Shown here piece by piece: positions 47,340-58,933 of a stretch of DNA of 64,000 bases (the first letter of the stretch is position 1; every line of letters starts with the position of its first letter). The notes beneath the pieces were generated by a model. The model saw nothing but the letters and a program-made list of their open reading frames with translations. It was not told the origin of the DNA and ran no database searches. Source of the stretch: Paralithodes platypus (lineage: Eukaryota; Arthropoda; Malacostraca; Decapoda; Lithodidae); the NCBI GenBank assembly GCA_032716605.1, contig CM064523.1, positions 37,680,515 through 37,744,514 on the forward strand, given 5' to 3'. The translations under genes were made by a program, and so were the position numbers.

Positions 47340-48196
47340 GTAACATGACAGAGAGCCAAATTCAAGGGACGTTGGGGTCAAAATGCCTAGACACACAAAG
47401 TTTAAAGCAGTCTAAATCATAAAATGAAGGAAAGCTTGCTTGAAGGAGAGTGTTCCAGAGTTCACTAGTTGAGTAGAGAAAAGGCTGACAAAAATTCCTA
47501 ATTTTGGGTTACAGAGCTAGACAGAATAGGAGTGGGCCTGTATTGAAAGGCGTGTGCCTCCCACTCACCGCAAATAAGGGGGTATGCACTGCGAGAGCTC
47601 TGAAGAACAATGATTGTTGTAATAGTAATTGAAGAGTGAAATAGATGTAACAATGTGGCGTGTAAAAAGAGATGGGAGGAAACTAACGAGAGGAAGTGAG
47701 TTGATGAGGCAATTTTTTGTTTACAACTCTTTCAAGAAGTGTGGTATGGGTGGAACCTCCCCACACATGCGAACAGTGGTCAATACATGGGCGAACTGTG
47801 CTTTTATGCAGAGCAAGAAACTGTGTGTGGGTGAAGAATCCACATAGACGGTTTAGCAAACCTAACTTCTGAGAAGCTGTTTTAGCAAGAGTTGGATGAA
47901 AAAGATACACCAAGCATATTGAGAGAATAACAGTGGTAGATTTGTATATTGTTGAAGAGCAATTGATAATCTTGTGGAAGATTGCACTGGGTAAATAGGA
48001 GAAATTGGGTCTTGGAAGTGTTGAAAGTGACAAGGTTTTCTCTGCTCCAATCAGAAATAATTGATAGATCAGAAGATAGGCGTACCATGGCATTTGTCAC
48101 ATGCCTTTTAGGGTGATTGCATGCTAGGTTGTGAAAAAACTAATTGAATAGTGTAAGGTAGAGTCATCAGCATATGAGTGGATGGTACTAGATTTG
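47340..48196 (-). pseudogene. Jockey-like LINE fragment, RT (copy J5)
   Basis: The minus strand runs from SSTIHSYADDSTLH (YADD box near 48160) through VTFNTSKTQFLLFTQCNLPQDYQ and KTASQKLGLLNRLCGFFTHTQFLALHKSTVRPCIDHCSHVWGGSTHTTLLE, and then decayed tail sequence to about 47340. It is missing everything upstream of the catalytic box, with several frameshifts. Confidence 0.85.
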
Positions 48197-48484
48197 TTGT
48201 TTCGACCTCTGTAATACTATATACTAACTATTATTGTTTTTCCAGTTTCTCACTAGGTTAATTTAACCTCCCATTCACATTTACTTTTGTACTTTCTAGT
48301 AAATCTTGTGGCGTCATTTTTCTTTTCATTCCAGGCATATTATTGACTTGAGGTACATGTAAAATGTTCAGGCTTTAATTGTATTAGAAGTGAAGTGAAT
48401 AAAGTGATCTGAAGTATGTGAAGTGAATAAAGTAATCTGAAGTGAGGCAAGTGATTAGAGGTGACTTGAAGTGAGTGTAGTGAT
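48197..48484 (+). other. Probable 5' region of the CR1/L2-like LINE
   Basis: 48390-48490 repeats a GTGAAGTGAATAAAGT(G/A)ATCTGAAGT motif two to three times, then decays (GAGGTGACTTGAAGTGAG). Repeats of this type occur in LINE 5' regions. The true 5' end of the LINE is not determinable here. Confidence 0.4.
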
Positions 48485-48554
48485 TTGAAGTTTTGTTATT
48501 GTCCACGTCTCGCGCCTGCACGACCTGTTCCAGTAGGTTTGGCCCTACCATGTT

Positions 48555-49431
48555 TGCCTGCCCCGAGGTTCATGTCTGCCGATTCTGCAAGCTCCTATAA
48601 GATTGGGCAGCTAAACTGGATGAAGCTAACGTCAAGATTAACGCCCTCACCTAGAAGCTGGAAACATTCCACAAATTTGTAAGGCTCAATGTAGGAGTAT
48701 CATCAAATGAAGCAATTTCTACCACCGCAGCATCTTCCAATAGCCCTACGCCTGATATAGCGGTACCAGCTTTAGCCCCACGTCAGGAAAATTCAAGGAA
48801 TGACTCCGCTCTCCATCAGGACAACTTCCGCGTCGTGAGAAACAACGTTCGCCCCATCGCAAGGAAGATCATCACCGAAACCATGTGCCAAAACTGTTAC
48901 CAGATTCTTACGGACTTAGATGAAGAAGAAGAAATAGAATAAATTCGGCTCGTAGGAGATTCCATGGTTCGGGGACAACTTACCGAATTTTGCGCCAGGG
49001 CACCCAGGACCAGGAAGCGCTTTTGTATCCCTGGTGGCGGTGTGGACGACGTTGCAGCTGCAGTCAACGAAGTTTCAAAGTCAGCCCCCTCACGCACAAT
49101 GTAAGTCATTCATATTGGATCTAATGACGTGCAGTGGACTCGATCAGAGGACCTCATGCTGAAGTACCGGAAGCTGATTCAGAAGTATAAGGAAAAGTCA
49201 CGCAGAGTCATCATATCAGGGATCGTCCCCAGGATCGGTGTGAAGAGTCGATTCTTCAACATGGCCACTAGCGTAAATCGTCGACTGGCTAAACTCTGCA
49301 GGGAGGAAAACGTTAGATTCATGAATAGCTGGGATGCCTTCTACATTGAAGATCATCTGTTTGCAGCGGATGGAGTTCATCTGAACCAGGTGGGAGCACC
49401 AAGATTTGCCGCCTGCTTCACGACGCAATAA
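48555..49431 (+). pseudogene. LINE ORF1: CxxC region, coiled coil, SGNH esterase
   Basis: One frame reads VCRFCKL (CxxC), a short coiled coil (AAKLDEANVKINAL-KLETFHKF), an acidic stretch, and then an SGNH/GDSL-type hydrolase. Its blocks are VGDSMVRGQ (48952-48963 covers VGDS), IGSNDV (49114-49128 covers IGSND) and DGVHLNQVG (DGVH at 49369-49380), the Ser, Asn and Asp/His positions of the family. Esterase-type ORF1 proteins are known from L2/CR1 LINEs. In-frame stops TAA 48598-48600, TAA 48940-48942 and TAA 49102-49104 make it a pseudogene, although 49105-49431 is fully open. Confidence 0.82.
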
Positions 49432-49439
49432 AGGATTTT

Positions 49440-50410
49440 CGAAAAAGAAGCTGAACCAACCAAAGATCACCAGGGACGAGTATCGAGGCCCGAGGACCAC
49501 CAGGGATGAGGATCGAGGACCGTGGCCCACCAGGGACGATGGTCGAGGACCGAGGATTACCAGGGACTACAATCGAGGACAACAAGGACCGAGGACCACC
49601 AGAGACAATGAGCGTGGACCGAGGACTACCAGGGATGGTGATCGAGGACAGCGAGGACCGAGGACAGACAGGTACATAAATGTAGATCCGACCAGAACCA
49701 AGAATTTTATGAAAGAGCGTTCCGTGAATTCTAAATCCACAACATTAAAGGTTTTCTATGCAAACGCTCATAGTATACACAATAAATTTTCAGATTTAGA
49801 GGAACTAGTGATTACAGAAAATTACGATGTTATTGGCATAACAGAATCTTGGCTCAATACGGAAGACACAGACTTTTTAGCAGAGTATTCACTTCCCGGA
49901 TATGTAATGTTTGAGAAAAGACAAAGAAATATAATGGAGGTGGCGTTTTACTTTATATCAAAGAAAGTCTTAACCCGACCCTCTTGTCAAAACCTCAAAT
50001 TGTGACTTCGACACATCCTTTGTGCTAATAAAGAATAATAAAGGTACAACCATAATACTTGCATTAATATACAGACCTCCAGCTCAATTAGTGCAAACTG
50101 ACCGAGACATTTATGAGCAAATTGCAGACGTAAGTAACTCACAAGACACCGTATTTTTTGGCGACTTCAACTATCTGCAAACTTGCATATCAATTTTTTA
50201 GATCTCCAATCTGTGGAAATAATGTCCTTGACCTTGTACTTTCAACAAAAGAAGAATTGATAGAGAATATGAATGTCAGTGATGAATTTAGTAACAGCGA
50301 CCATCGTACGATAACTTTCAGTTTAAAGTTTACTAGTAACGAACCAAATAGCAGCATCGAGAAAGTCCCTAATTTCAAGAAAGTAAACTTTTGTAAACTT
50401 AAAACAATGT
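49440..50410 (+). pseudogene. LINE ORF2 N-terminus and endonuclease
   Basis: Opens with a repetitive arginine/glycine/aspartate-rich stretch (49468-49665). Next comes an apurinic-type endonuclease: LKVFYANAHSIHNKFSDLEELV, YDVIGITESWLN (catalytic Glu), ILALIYRPP, DTVFFGDFN, VLDLVLST and SNSDHRTITFSL (the C-terminal SDH). It would nick target DNA for priming. At least two frameshifts (near 49935 and 50180) and stops break it. TTAA element M4 interrupts the following linker. Confidence 0.85.
49468..49665 (+). repeat. 30-bp coding minisatellite, about six units
   Basis: Units of about 30-42 bp based on CCAGGGACGATGATCGAGG plus ACCGAGGACCA. They encode variants of TRDDDRGPRT in the ORF2 frame, making a low-complexity Arg/Gly/Asp tract. 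Length differences between units are multiples of three (extra GQ(Q/R) insertions), so the frame is kept. Confidence 0.85.
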
Positions 50411-50904
50411 TTAACCCTCTCACCACGGATGGGCTCTTAAACACCCATAAAAAAGCATATACCAGGTACCCGGAAGGACTCTTGAACACCCCTGTAGTTG
50501 AAAGCCTGTGAGCTCCGTGTGCGAGGCGTCGGTCCGACGCATGTAAACAACAGCCGGCTGGACCGACGCCCCGCATCTCCGGCCACAAGAAGGAGAGCGT
50601 CGCTTGTTCGTGTGTGCCTGTATGTTGTTGTTAAGTATCGAAAAGTGGTGTAAAGTGGCTGTTTTGGCCATAAAGTTATCTCCAATGAAATCATCATCAC
50701 AGCTCAACCAGTTGACTTAGAGAGCTCTACTTAATGCCATTCTACAGGTAAATAACACAGCTACGCTTGGGGATGCGCGGGAATGCGGGAATAAGTCTGA
50801 TTAACGAATATACGGTAGCCTAGCCTAGACGTTTTTCGGCCAAAACACCCGGGTTTCGAGGAATATACTGTATATATAATACATAGCCGGTGCTGGAGGG
50901 TTAA
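50411..50904. mobile_element. TTAA-flanked 494-bp MITE, copy M4
   Basis: TTAA at 50411-50414 and 50901-50904. Ends read TTAACCCTCTCACCACGG and CCGGTGCTGGAGGGTTAA, an imperfect inverted repeat. The LINE frame resumes after the second TTAA. The interior repeats GGGCTCTTAAACACCC / GGACTCTTGAACACCCC and GTCGGTCCGACGC with GGACCGACGCC. A different family from M1-M3. Confidence 0.82.
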
Positions 50905-52580
50905 AGAAACTGACTGGAGCTTTCTAGTTAACAATAACAACATAAATACATCTAGGGAAGTATTCACAAACACTTACCTAAAAGTAGTGCAAGACTGCAT
51001 ACCATCGAAAATACGGCGTACAGGCCATAATGATAAGCCCAAATGATGGAATAAAGATTTCAGAATGTTTGCTTGCTAAAAAGTTTGCTAATGATAGATT
51101 AAAGTCCTCACAAAATGACGTAGAACAGGTGTAATTTGTAGAACTACGACACAAAGCCAACAAGTTAATCAAACAAAGTAAAAAGACCCTGGAGTTACAT
51201 GTTGCAAATCAAAGTAAAACAAACCCGAAAGAATTATATAGTTATATCAGAAAGAAAAAAGTAGTTCCTTCAACTGTTGGACCGTTAGTCGATGAAAATG
51301 GAGAATACACCAAAGACGAAGTACAAATGAGTAATGCCCTCAATACCTTCTGTAATGCCCTCGCAAAAATCCTGTAACCCAAATACTGTACTACCCAAGT
51401 TGACGTTTGGGATAGTGTAAAATAGTCGTTGATGGCGAAGTCTAAGAAACCTATCACGTGAATCAGCATGAGACTATTGCCTGGTTCTTTCAAGGAGAGC
51501 TAAGGTTACTATCCTATTAATGTCCGCGGTACCACAGTGGGTTAGCGCGCAGACCTGGGGTGACCTACAGTCACCTACTGAGGTCACTAACAAGGGTTCG
51601 AGTCCCGCGCCAGGCATCTCAAAACCTGGGGAGTTTTCGGGAGGGTTAAATTCCCTTCGTATACTCAGCGTAACACTGGTGGCAGCGGTGGGATACGTGA
51701 TCTGGTAGCAAGATAGAGCACACATCACGAGAACCTGCGCCAGGCATCTCAAAGCCTGGGACTATTGAGATTGTTGGGGTGATATGGCTAAAAACCTCAC
51801 AACCTTTAAATTAGGCTAGGGTCTAGCCTTGTTAAAGAAGGATGTAGTGTAATGCCCTTGCAAAAATCCCGCAACCCAAATGCAGTACTACCCGGATTGA
51901 CGTTTGGGATAGTGTAAAATAGTCATTGATGGCCTAAGAAATCCATCACGTGAATCACCACGAGACTATCACCTGATTCTTTCAAGGAAAACTAAGGTTA
52001 CTATCCTATTAACGTCCGCAGTACTACAGTGGGTTAGCGCGCGGACCTGGTGTGAACTACAGTTACTTAATGAGGTCACTAACCAGGGTTCGAATCCCGC
52101 GCCAGGCATCTCAAAACCTGGGGAGTTTTCAGGAGGGTTAAATTTTGTTCGTATACCCAGCATAACACCTTCTTTGCATCAGTTTTTAAAACAGAAGACC
52201 TCAGTGATATCTCTACAGCATCGCCAATTCAAATTGATAATTCTGATGTTATAAGCTCTATCACTATTACAGAGAGAGAAGTATTGAAATGTTTAGATAA
52301 ACTCAAGGTAAATAAATCGCCCGGACCTAATACAATCTCACCTAGAGTTCTAAAGGAAGCTAAGGATGAGCTCTCCAAACCACATTGCTATTCAATAAAT
52401 TCTTGCAGTCTGGAACTATGCCTGATCAGTGGAAGCTTGCCAACGTAACACCGATATAAAAAAAAAGGCAGCAAATCCCTACCCTTTAACTATCGTCCAA
52501 TTAGCTTGACCTCAGTTGTATATAAAATGCTAGAAACACTCAAAAGATACAGACTCGTTAATCACTTAGAGGAAAATAAC
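50905..52580 (+). pseudogene. LINE ORF2 linker and start of RT, interrupted
   Basis: 50905-51351 carries the linker (KKFANDRLKSSQNDVEQV, LRHKANKLIKQSKKTLE, PKELYSYIRKKKVVPSTVGPLVDENGEY). After the SINE insertion 52174-52580 gives FFASVFKTEDLSDIS, LKCLDKLKVNKSPGPNTISPRVLKEA, FNYRPISLTSVVYKMLE and LVNHLEENN. These are typical pre-palm and finger blocks of CR1-type RT. Frameshifts are present near 52385 and 52455. Confidence 0.82.
51352..52163 (+). mobile_element. Dimeric tRNA-derived SINE
   Basis: Flanked by a 10-bp duplication with one mismatch (AATACCTTCT 51342-51351, AACACCTTCT 52164-52173). It contains two copies of a roughly 320-bp unit (51352-51674 and 51853-52163). Each begins TAATGCCCT(C/T)GCAAAAATCC and contains a tRNA-like part with A box CACAGTGGGTTAGCGCG and B box GGGTTCGA(G/A)TCCCGCGCC. 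A 176-bp linker repeats CGCCAGGCATCTCAAA. No coding capacity. RNA polymerase III transcription is implied by the boxes. Confidence 0.8.
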
Positions 52581-54838
52581 TGTTACGATCCAGGTTCTGC
52601 AAGACACGGGGCTCTTCATCATTGGACTAGATAAGGCTAAATGCAACAACGGTAACACTAGTTCCAACCCCTGCCTTAACCACTGGATAACAAAACACCT
52701 ATACCGCCCTGAGTCGTGCCTGGACAACGAGGTATCCTATGACTCGGTAAAAGGTGCACACTATAGGCTGATGATCACTGAAGCAGCCTATACTCATACA
52801 ACATACGATTACTTTATTAAAGTATACAAGGAAAAGATAGATAGCGTAATTAAATCGCAGCAACGATTTAATAGCAAACTAGAAGAAGGATAATTAACGT
52901 TACGTTAAATAATCAGTAAACTGTCACTCCTGTCTGAAAGAAAGTGAAACAAAGAAAGTTCTAAAGCATCATGCCGGAATCTTCTGCAAAAGTCAGATGC
53001 AACTAAGAAGTACGTATCGGATTCTGAACTGTGTATTATTACGGTGGGAACATATGAGGAGGTCCGTGCCAGAGGGGCCAACTCGCCACGAGTAGAGTTT
53101 TGAGTTATTGATGTTTAAAGTAGCGGAGGTAGTCACTCGTGTGTTGACTCTAACTCGGTTTGAGCATGACTACTGAAGCACGTCTCGTACAGCGCCTGTG
53201 AGTGGTCTGGCGGGCGGCCATTTAATTCCCCACGTCGTAGCCACGCTCTCATTGGCTGAGCGCGTTGGCGAGTTGGCCCCTCTGTCTACCCAGATTCACA
53301 CCCATAAACGGTCTGCCAAACGGCAAAAACAAGGGTCGCTCAACCCTATGTGCAGTTGCTATAAGGACGAAAGTCGGATGTTTTTTTTTGCCAGATGATT
53401 CCCAAGAATTTCACGGAGCGGGAACCAGCTAGAGCGCTGTTTTTGAATATGTGGCGAGTTGGCCCCTCTGGCACGGACCTCCTCATATATAGTGTAGGGA
53501 CATACGGTGTTATCTGGCACAGGTGTAATTATAAAACAGTCGGCAGTCTAAACTCTAACCACAAAAAGATGTGCTTTCTCCCACCAAGCACAAGCCTGCT
53601 CTGGTTGGGTCTCTCAGCACAATCACGACTTACTATAAACATAAGGAACAATAACGCTGCACACATATACACAATGAGATTATAAACCCTAATCGGGGGT
53701 CTGCCAGGTGGACGAAGTCTAGCAAGGGAGTCGTAGGCTAGGCTACCTGGGCCGAGCCACCTGCTCGGTAGCCTAGTGTCGTTCTCAAGTCTGTGCGCCT
53801 TGTTACATTAAATGACGGGGTGCTTTCTTGAGAGATCCAGGTCTCGTGTACCTGGTTCTCTCCTGGCGACCCTCCTAAGTCAAAAGCTAACGAGCTAGCA
53901 CAGTGCTGAGTGGACCAGGCAAAGGCCCTCACGCCAACACAGTGCTAGGCTCTAAGGTACACAGACAAGAAAATGACCTAGGCCTCCGCAGGTATCCGGT
54001 ACAGTTGCATAGGCTCAACGAAGTCTATGCTCATAGGAAACTGCAACCTGATAGCCTCTCCCCAGTCTAGCATCAACTAACCTGGCAGACACCCAAGAAA
54101 ATAAGGTTGGGGCAACACAATGAGTATGTCAAACCTCCCCAACCCAAAATGGATAACCCTCTGATCCAAAATGCCTAACTAAGTACATATAATATCTCTG
54201 AGAGCTCGCTGTATAATACAGTGACGGATATATGAAATCAACGTCAAGGGGAAGGGCAGTTAATTAATAGTAGGATATACAGAGAGAAGAAGGTAAGTAG
54301 TGGTAGACAAAGTTCGCGATAGGTGGGTGAGGTGGGCTGTTAGATTGCAAAGGGATGTTAGCGTTACAGCACTAAGAGGAGCTCTGAGGGAGACACAAGA
54401 ACAGGAGCCCGCACCACCGTCCCAGGACCGCGGCCGCCAATCACAGACGACTACGTCACCAGGCCGCAGGGCTGCAGAAGCCGCCAGGATCCACCAGCCA
54501 ATCAAGGGCGCAGGAAAGCGCGCGCTGCGAGCGGGAAAACACCTCGAGTGAGGGAGGCAACACATACCTACGCACGCACATATTACCACCACGCTAGCGC
54601 TATTCTCTCTCTCCCTCCACAATGCATCTTACATTCTACTAACGACATAAAATACTTCCCGTTGTCACAGGTGAAAATAAAGAGTCTTTCTGAACTACCT
54701 GTGACACGATGATGCACTAGGAAGAAACTAGAACTTAATCAATAACCTACAGCCCATAACACTTCCTGGGGAGAGGGGAGAAGAGTATGGGGAGCCACGC
54801 TACCCCCTCGTGGTCGCTGGGGAGCTGACGTGCGTCAC
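52581..54838 (-). repeat. Copy C 3' LTR
   Basis: TGTTACGATCC to GTGCGTCAC. About 435 bp longer than the partner LTR because of the MITE at 53056-53484. Confidence 0.93.
53056..53484. mobile_element. 429-bp MITE with 34-bp perfect inverted repeats
   Basis: Begins GAGGAGGTCCGTGCC and ends GGCACGGACCTCCTC; the inverted repeats match perfectly for 34 bp. The partner LTR (near 59628) has the empty site AACATATATAG, so the duplication is ATAT, or TA with one more base in each inverted repeat. A third copy of the repeat core (GCGAGTTGGCCCCTCTG) lies internally near 53268-53284. No transposase. A TA target would suit Tc1/mariner, but this is ambiguous. Confidence 0.9.
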
Positions 54839-55195
54839 CCCCCCCCCAAGATATTAGACACTTAACATTAAGCAAGTACTGATATCTGAAATCGGCACAC
54901 GTCACCTAACCTCACACCCCAGCACAATAATACAGCATATAGGTTTCACAAAAAAAAACTTACTGATAAAATGAAACAAACTTATATATTTACCCCCTCA
55001 ACACAATGACAAAACTTAAAATTGTTACGCTCCGAAAGCGAGTTCTACGAAACTCAGCCCACTAATAGCTAGTGCTTCAGCTGTAACAAAACATACTTAA
55101 ATTTACTATATCAGAAAGAGTTTTTATGTTGATTTTTAAATGTTATTGTTGTTTTTGTTCGGCTTTAAATATATGTAGCCTATTTTCCTCCACTC
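54839..55195 (-). promoter_or_regulatory. Copy C polypurine tract and 3' region
   Basis: The minus strand CTTGGGGGGGGG sits directly before the LTR (54839-54850). Upstream, at 55170-55330 in another frame, a remnant of the RNase H C-terminus can be read (HKLDVWHAKGTDNVLADCLSREG), showing that the rest of RNase H was deleted. Confidence 0.75.
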
Positions 55196-58100
55196 TCAAC
55201 TCACACTGACTGAACGGCGAGGGTTCTCCTGCAAACAAACCCTCCCGTGACAAACAATCAGCCAAAACATTATCAGTGCCCTTAGCATGCCACACATCCA
55301 ACTTGTGTCCTGGCAGCAAAACAACACCTGGCACTGATAAACTGCCCAGTTCATCACAAGACTGGCATTTCTCTTCGCTCTTTCCGGCAACGGGGCCTGC
55401 CAATAACCTTTCACTAGTTCTACCTTCGTGATAGGCGCTGCAGCCCCGAGGCGGTCTATGGTGTCGTCAACTCTCGATAAGGTATAGGCGTCTGTCAGGG
55501 ATAATGCACACACACTCTCGCAATCAACACACTCACTGATCTTGCCACTTAACACAGGTTGCAAAGTTACAGGCAACGACCACTCACGACATTCCTTATC
55601 CCTCAGACCCTTGGGCAATGGATAGGTGTCTGTCAGGGATAATGCACACACACTGATCTTGCCACTCAACTCAGGTTGCAAACTCACTGGCAACAACCAC
55701 TCACAATATCTTTTTTTCCTCAGACCCTTTTTCCACATGTCGTCTAGCTCTGTTTTCACGACAGGCTTTTTAGCAGGATTTATACGGTAGGGAATTAAAC
55801 TGAGCCTCGCACTGTCTCCAGCCTCCATGTCGAATTCTACCCCGTACATCAGGCCTGAAGAAGCAACAAACATGCGGATGCACTGCCACAGCCTAGTAAA
55901 CAACTTACCTCGCAGAACAACATGCCTAGTGCCCTCCCACAACCCATCTGAGACCGCAGCTTCTAACCTGTAGTCTCCCTCCTTCTCCATCTTCGTCCCT
56001 AGAACAGCCAGGTCATGAGAGGGACAATCACTACCACCTGTGCAGTCACCCCCATAGTTCATTATAGCTAAGGCTTCCCCGCCGATACCGTACATGCGCA
56101 CCCCCGCATTCCTTACGACTACATCTGCCTGCGCAGCATCACCACTTTTAGCGACATGGCCAGATACAGTCGGTCTATGGTAGGGCTGTTGCATTCGACT
56201 AGAGCAGCATTGGGAGGCTATGCGACGACCGGGCACTTCTATGCCACAGCCAACCTCACCAATCTGCTCCATGTCCTCATTCTGACCACCACCCTTGGCA
56301 GCCATGGGTCGACCCAGACCTGACAACCATGTCCAAGCCTCGTCGCCCACCTTGAACCACCGAAACAACGAGGCTAACGGTCTTTCAACATTCACGTGAC
56401 CTGCCCGCGGAACATCTTGCACCGCCCAAGTTGTGAGGCTCAGGGGCTCGGCACGACCAGTGGGGTATGAACCGAGCTGGTGCTGGAGCGCTGCACACTG
56501 CTGCTCAGGCAGGTGCTCTAGCGCTTCCACAGCCACCAGACTCGTGTCCCCCGCCCACTGCTCCGCCGAGACATGACAATCCCTACTCTTCTCCACCTGT
56601 GCCCTACTGCCCCCCTCTCCTTCTCCACCTTGGCCGCTGCAGACCAACGCAGGGACAGTAGGCTGCTCAGGTGGTTGCCTCACAAACTCCTCCAACAGGT
56701 TCACTTGACATGTTTTCCCGTCCTCGTGTTTGATAGCCCCGTTTCCACAACTCTCCTCCAACTGGGAACTACTAAGTCGCGGAGTGCCATCACGCCCAAC
56801 CATGTCACTAGGGGTGACAGATTCTAGGGCCACTCTGGAGCTCACCTCTGGGTCAAGTACTAAGCCGCTAAGGAGAGCCGCTGGAGCAAAACTCACAAAA
56901 CTCCCAGCTTCAGCTTGCTGCTTCCGACCGTTCCTCCGCTGGTCTGAAGACTGAGACAATGGTTGTGACTGAACTGACGCGCGAGAATGGGTGACTGCAC
57001 AGGCTATCTGTTTAAGCTGACACCTCTCGACCCACTCCCGATTCTCCCTATTAACGTCGGCCGCGCTCTCGGCAACAACTAAGGGTGGAACCTCTGAAGT
57101 GAGCACCGCAAAGTCATTGCCCAGAAGGAGGTCGACGCCCTCAACTGGCAAGCTCTCTACGATCCCAACATCAAGTTCACGACACACACCATCCACCTCC
57201 AGCTCCAACCTAATCAACGGGTATGACCTGGTAGCATTGATCCCTTGTACCACAACAACCCGAGCCGCGTTTATAGGTTTGCCTGTGAAATTTTTAAGAA
57301 GTGTCTGTGATGCCCCAGTGTCACGGAACAATTTGACCTGATGTTTAGTATTCCCCCAGCTTACAAGCCCGCGCCCTCGATGGCTGTAAATAGTGTCTTG
57401 GACAGGTGTCGAGCCCTCTAAACCCTTCTTCGCAGGCTGTGTCCCCGCAACTGACGACCTACCCCGGGGAGACGCAGAAGAGCTCAGAGACACCCCCATG
57501 TTGCGAACCAAAGACACAGGCTTAGCAGGAATATTAAAAAATTTCACTTCACCACTAGGCTTCCCCCCTTGAGGTGGTGGGGAAGGGCCCTGCCCTTTTG
57601 AAAACGGGACAGTTTTGTGTTTGTAGTTATAATGGGTATCATTGCTCTTACTTTTTACAGTGTTATTTTGTGCTTCATTGACTCTGGGGGGTGGAGTGTT
57701 ACGCCCCTTGTTACCTGTCTCACTACGATGAGCAGACCCGCACCCACGAATCAAAGAAAGCCGGAGGTCAGCAAGCTTAGCTGCCTCCTCTACGGTCTTA
57801 GGGCATTTTTCCTTCAGGTTTAATGTCAGGTCGCTGCCCGTGCACCGGAAGGACTGCTCCAATAAAAATAACTGCTTAACCTGATCAACTGTTGTCGCAT
57901 TCTCAGACTGGAGCCAGTTCCCCATAGTGTCAGTCAGTTCCCAGGCATGTTCAAGGAAAGAGCTCTCCTTGCTCTTTTCAACGCCCCGAAATTTCAACCT
58001 GTAGGTTTCTGGTTGCAACTCATAGGCCCGGAGCACAGCCTCCTTTAACACCACATAGTTAGTACAGTCCTCCAATGACAGCGAGTCATATGCCTTGAGA

Positions 58101-58933
58101 CCTTTCCCAACAAGCTTTGATGATACAAGGGCTGCCCACTTAATCTCCGGCCACTCATGCTCCCGACACTTCTTCTCAAACCGTGCAAAAACCTCAGTCA
58201 CACCAGACTCATCGAACACAGGGACTAATTTAATCAAGTGCGATAAAGACTCAGACCCACGATTCCCAGAACCGAGATGCTGCCCTGTTGTCTCCACCCT
58301 AGATTTCTCAACATCCATCTCAGCACAGTACCTAGTTGCTTCAACCTGCAACTCTGCCTCACGGCATGCTGTCCTCTCCTCAGCCTGAACCTTAGCCATC
58401 TCGGCCTGAATCTTAGCCATCTCAACTTCACGCTGGATCTGGATCTTAGCCAACTCCAGTTGCAACAACATATCAGCAGTCAAACCCTGAGGGGGAGGAG
58501 CAATTATAGGAGACCCACCCAGTGGCTTACCCAGGGGCAAACCACGCTGCCAGCGACTATCAGATTGCGGAAGCATGCCAAGGTCTCGTTACCGAGGGGG
58601 CGCGATAGGAGTAGAGTGGAAGGGAGGCTTGGATAAAGGCTTCCAAGCCCCCGCTCCACCCTGCAACCCACTGCCACCACCCAACACACAAGCCACCAGG
58701 TCACTCTTAGACTTGCTGCCAAAGCCGACACGCCCCAGGACCGTGGCCAAACAACGCAGACCATAGCAATCAATCCCCTCCAACCGACTCGCTGTTACTG
58801 GTATCTCCACAAACTTCCTCGCATCAGCCTCACAATTAATAACTCTGATGCCATCATTAAATTCCTGCTGCTGCTCAACACCCGTAGGCTGTACTGTCTG
58901 ATTATCCCCGTTAACTGAGCTGTTGCTAGACAT
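55196..58933 (-). CDS. Copy C gag-protease with chimeric pol remnant, 1126 codons open
   Basis: The gag start is best placed at ATG 58933-58931 (MSSNSSVNGDN). A TAA at 58589-58591 follows, and 58576-55196 is then open in the same frame. Order: charged helix, capsid with an intact SCAN-like segment (57764-58003, Trp codon 57914-57916 where A and B have TAG), then protease (LFRDTGASQTLL, DLLLGNDF). The zinc knuckle is absent (EVKFFNIPAKP replaces it). About 370 codons of integrase are missing in frame near 56720. Downstream are a fragment of the zinc region, about 150 residues of unknown origin and a tandemly duplicated RT N-terminal block. YLDD and the RNase H core are missing. It could still make Gag and protease if the TAA is bypassed. 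Confidence 0.8.
55482..55734 (-). repeat. Internal tandem duplication in the copy C pol remnant
   Basis: Two units of about 120 bp, each reading KGLR-K-C-EW-LPV-LQP-LSGKIS then CALSLTD-Y-L. Both are in frame. The second includes an extra ECVDCESV. Duplicates the RT entry region only. Confidence 0.85.
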
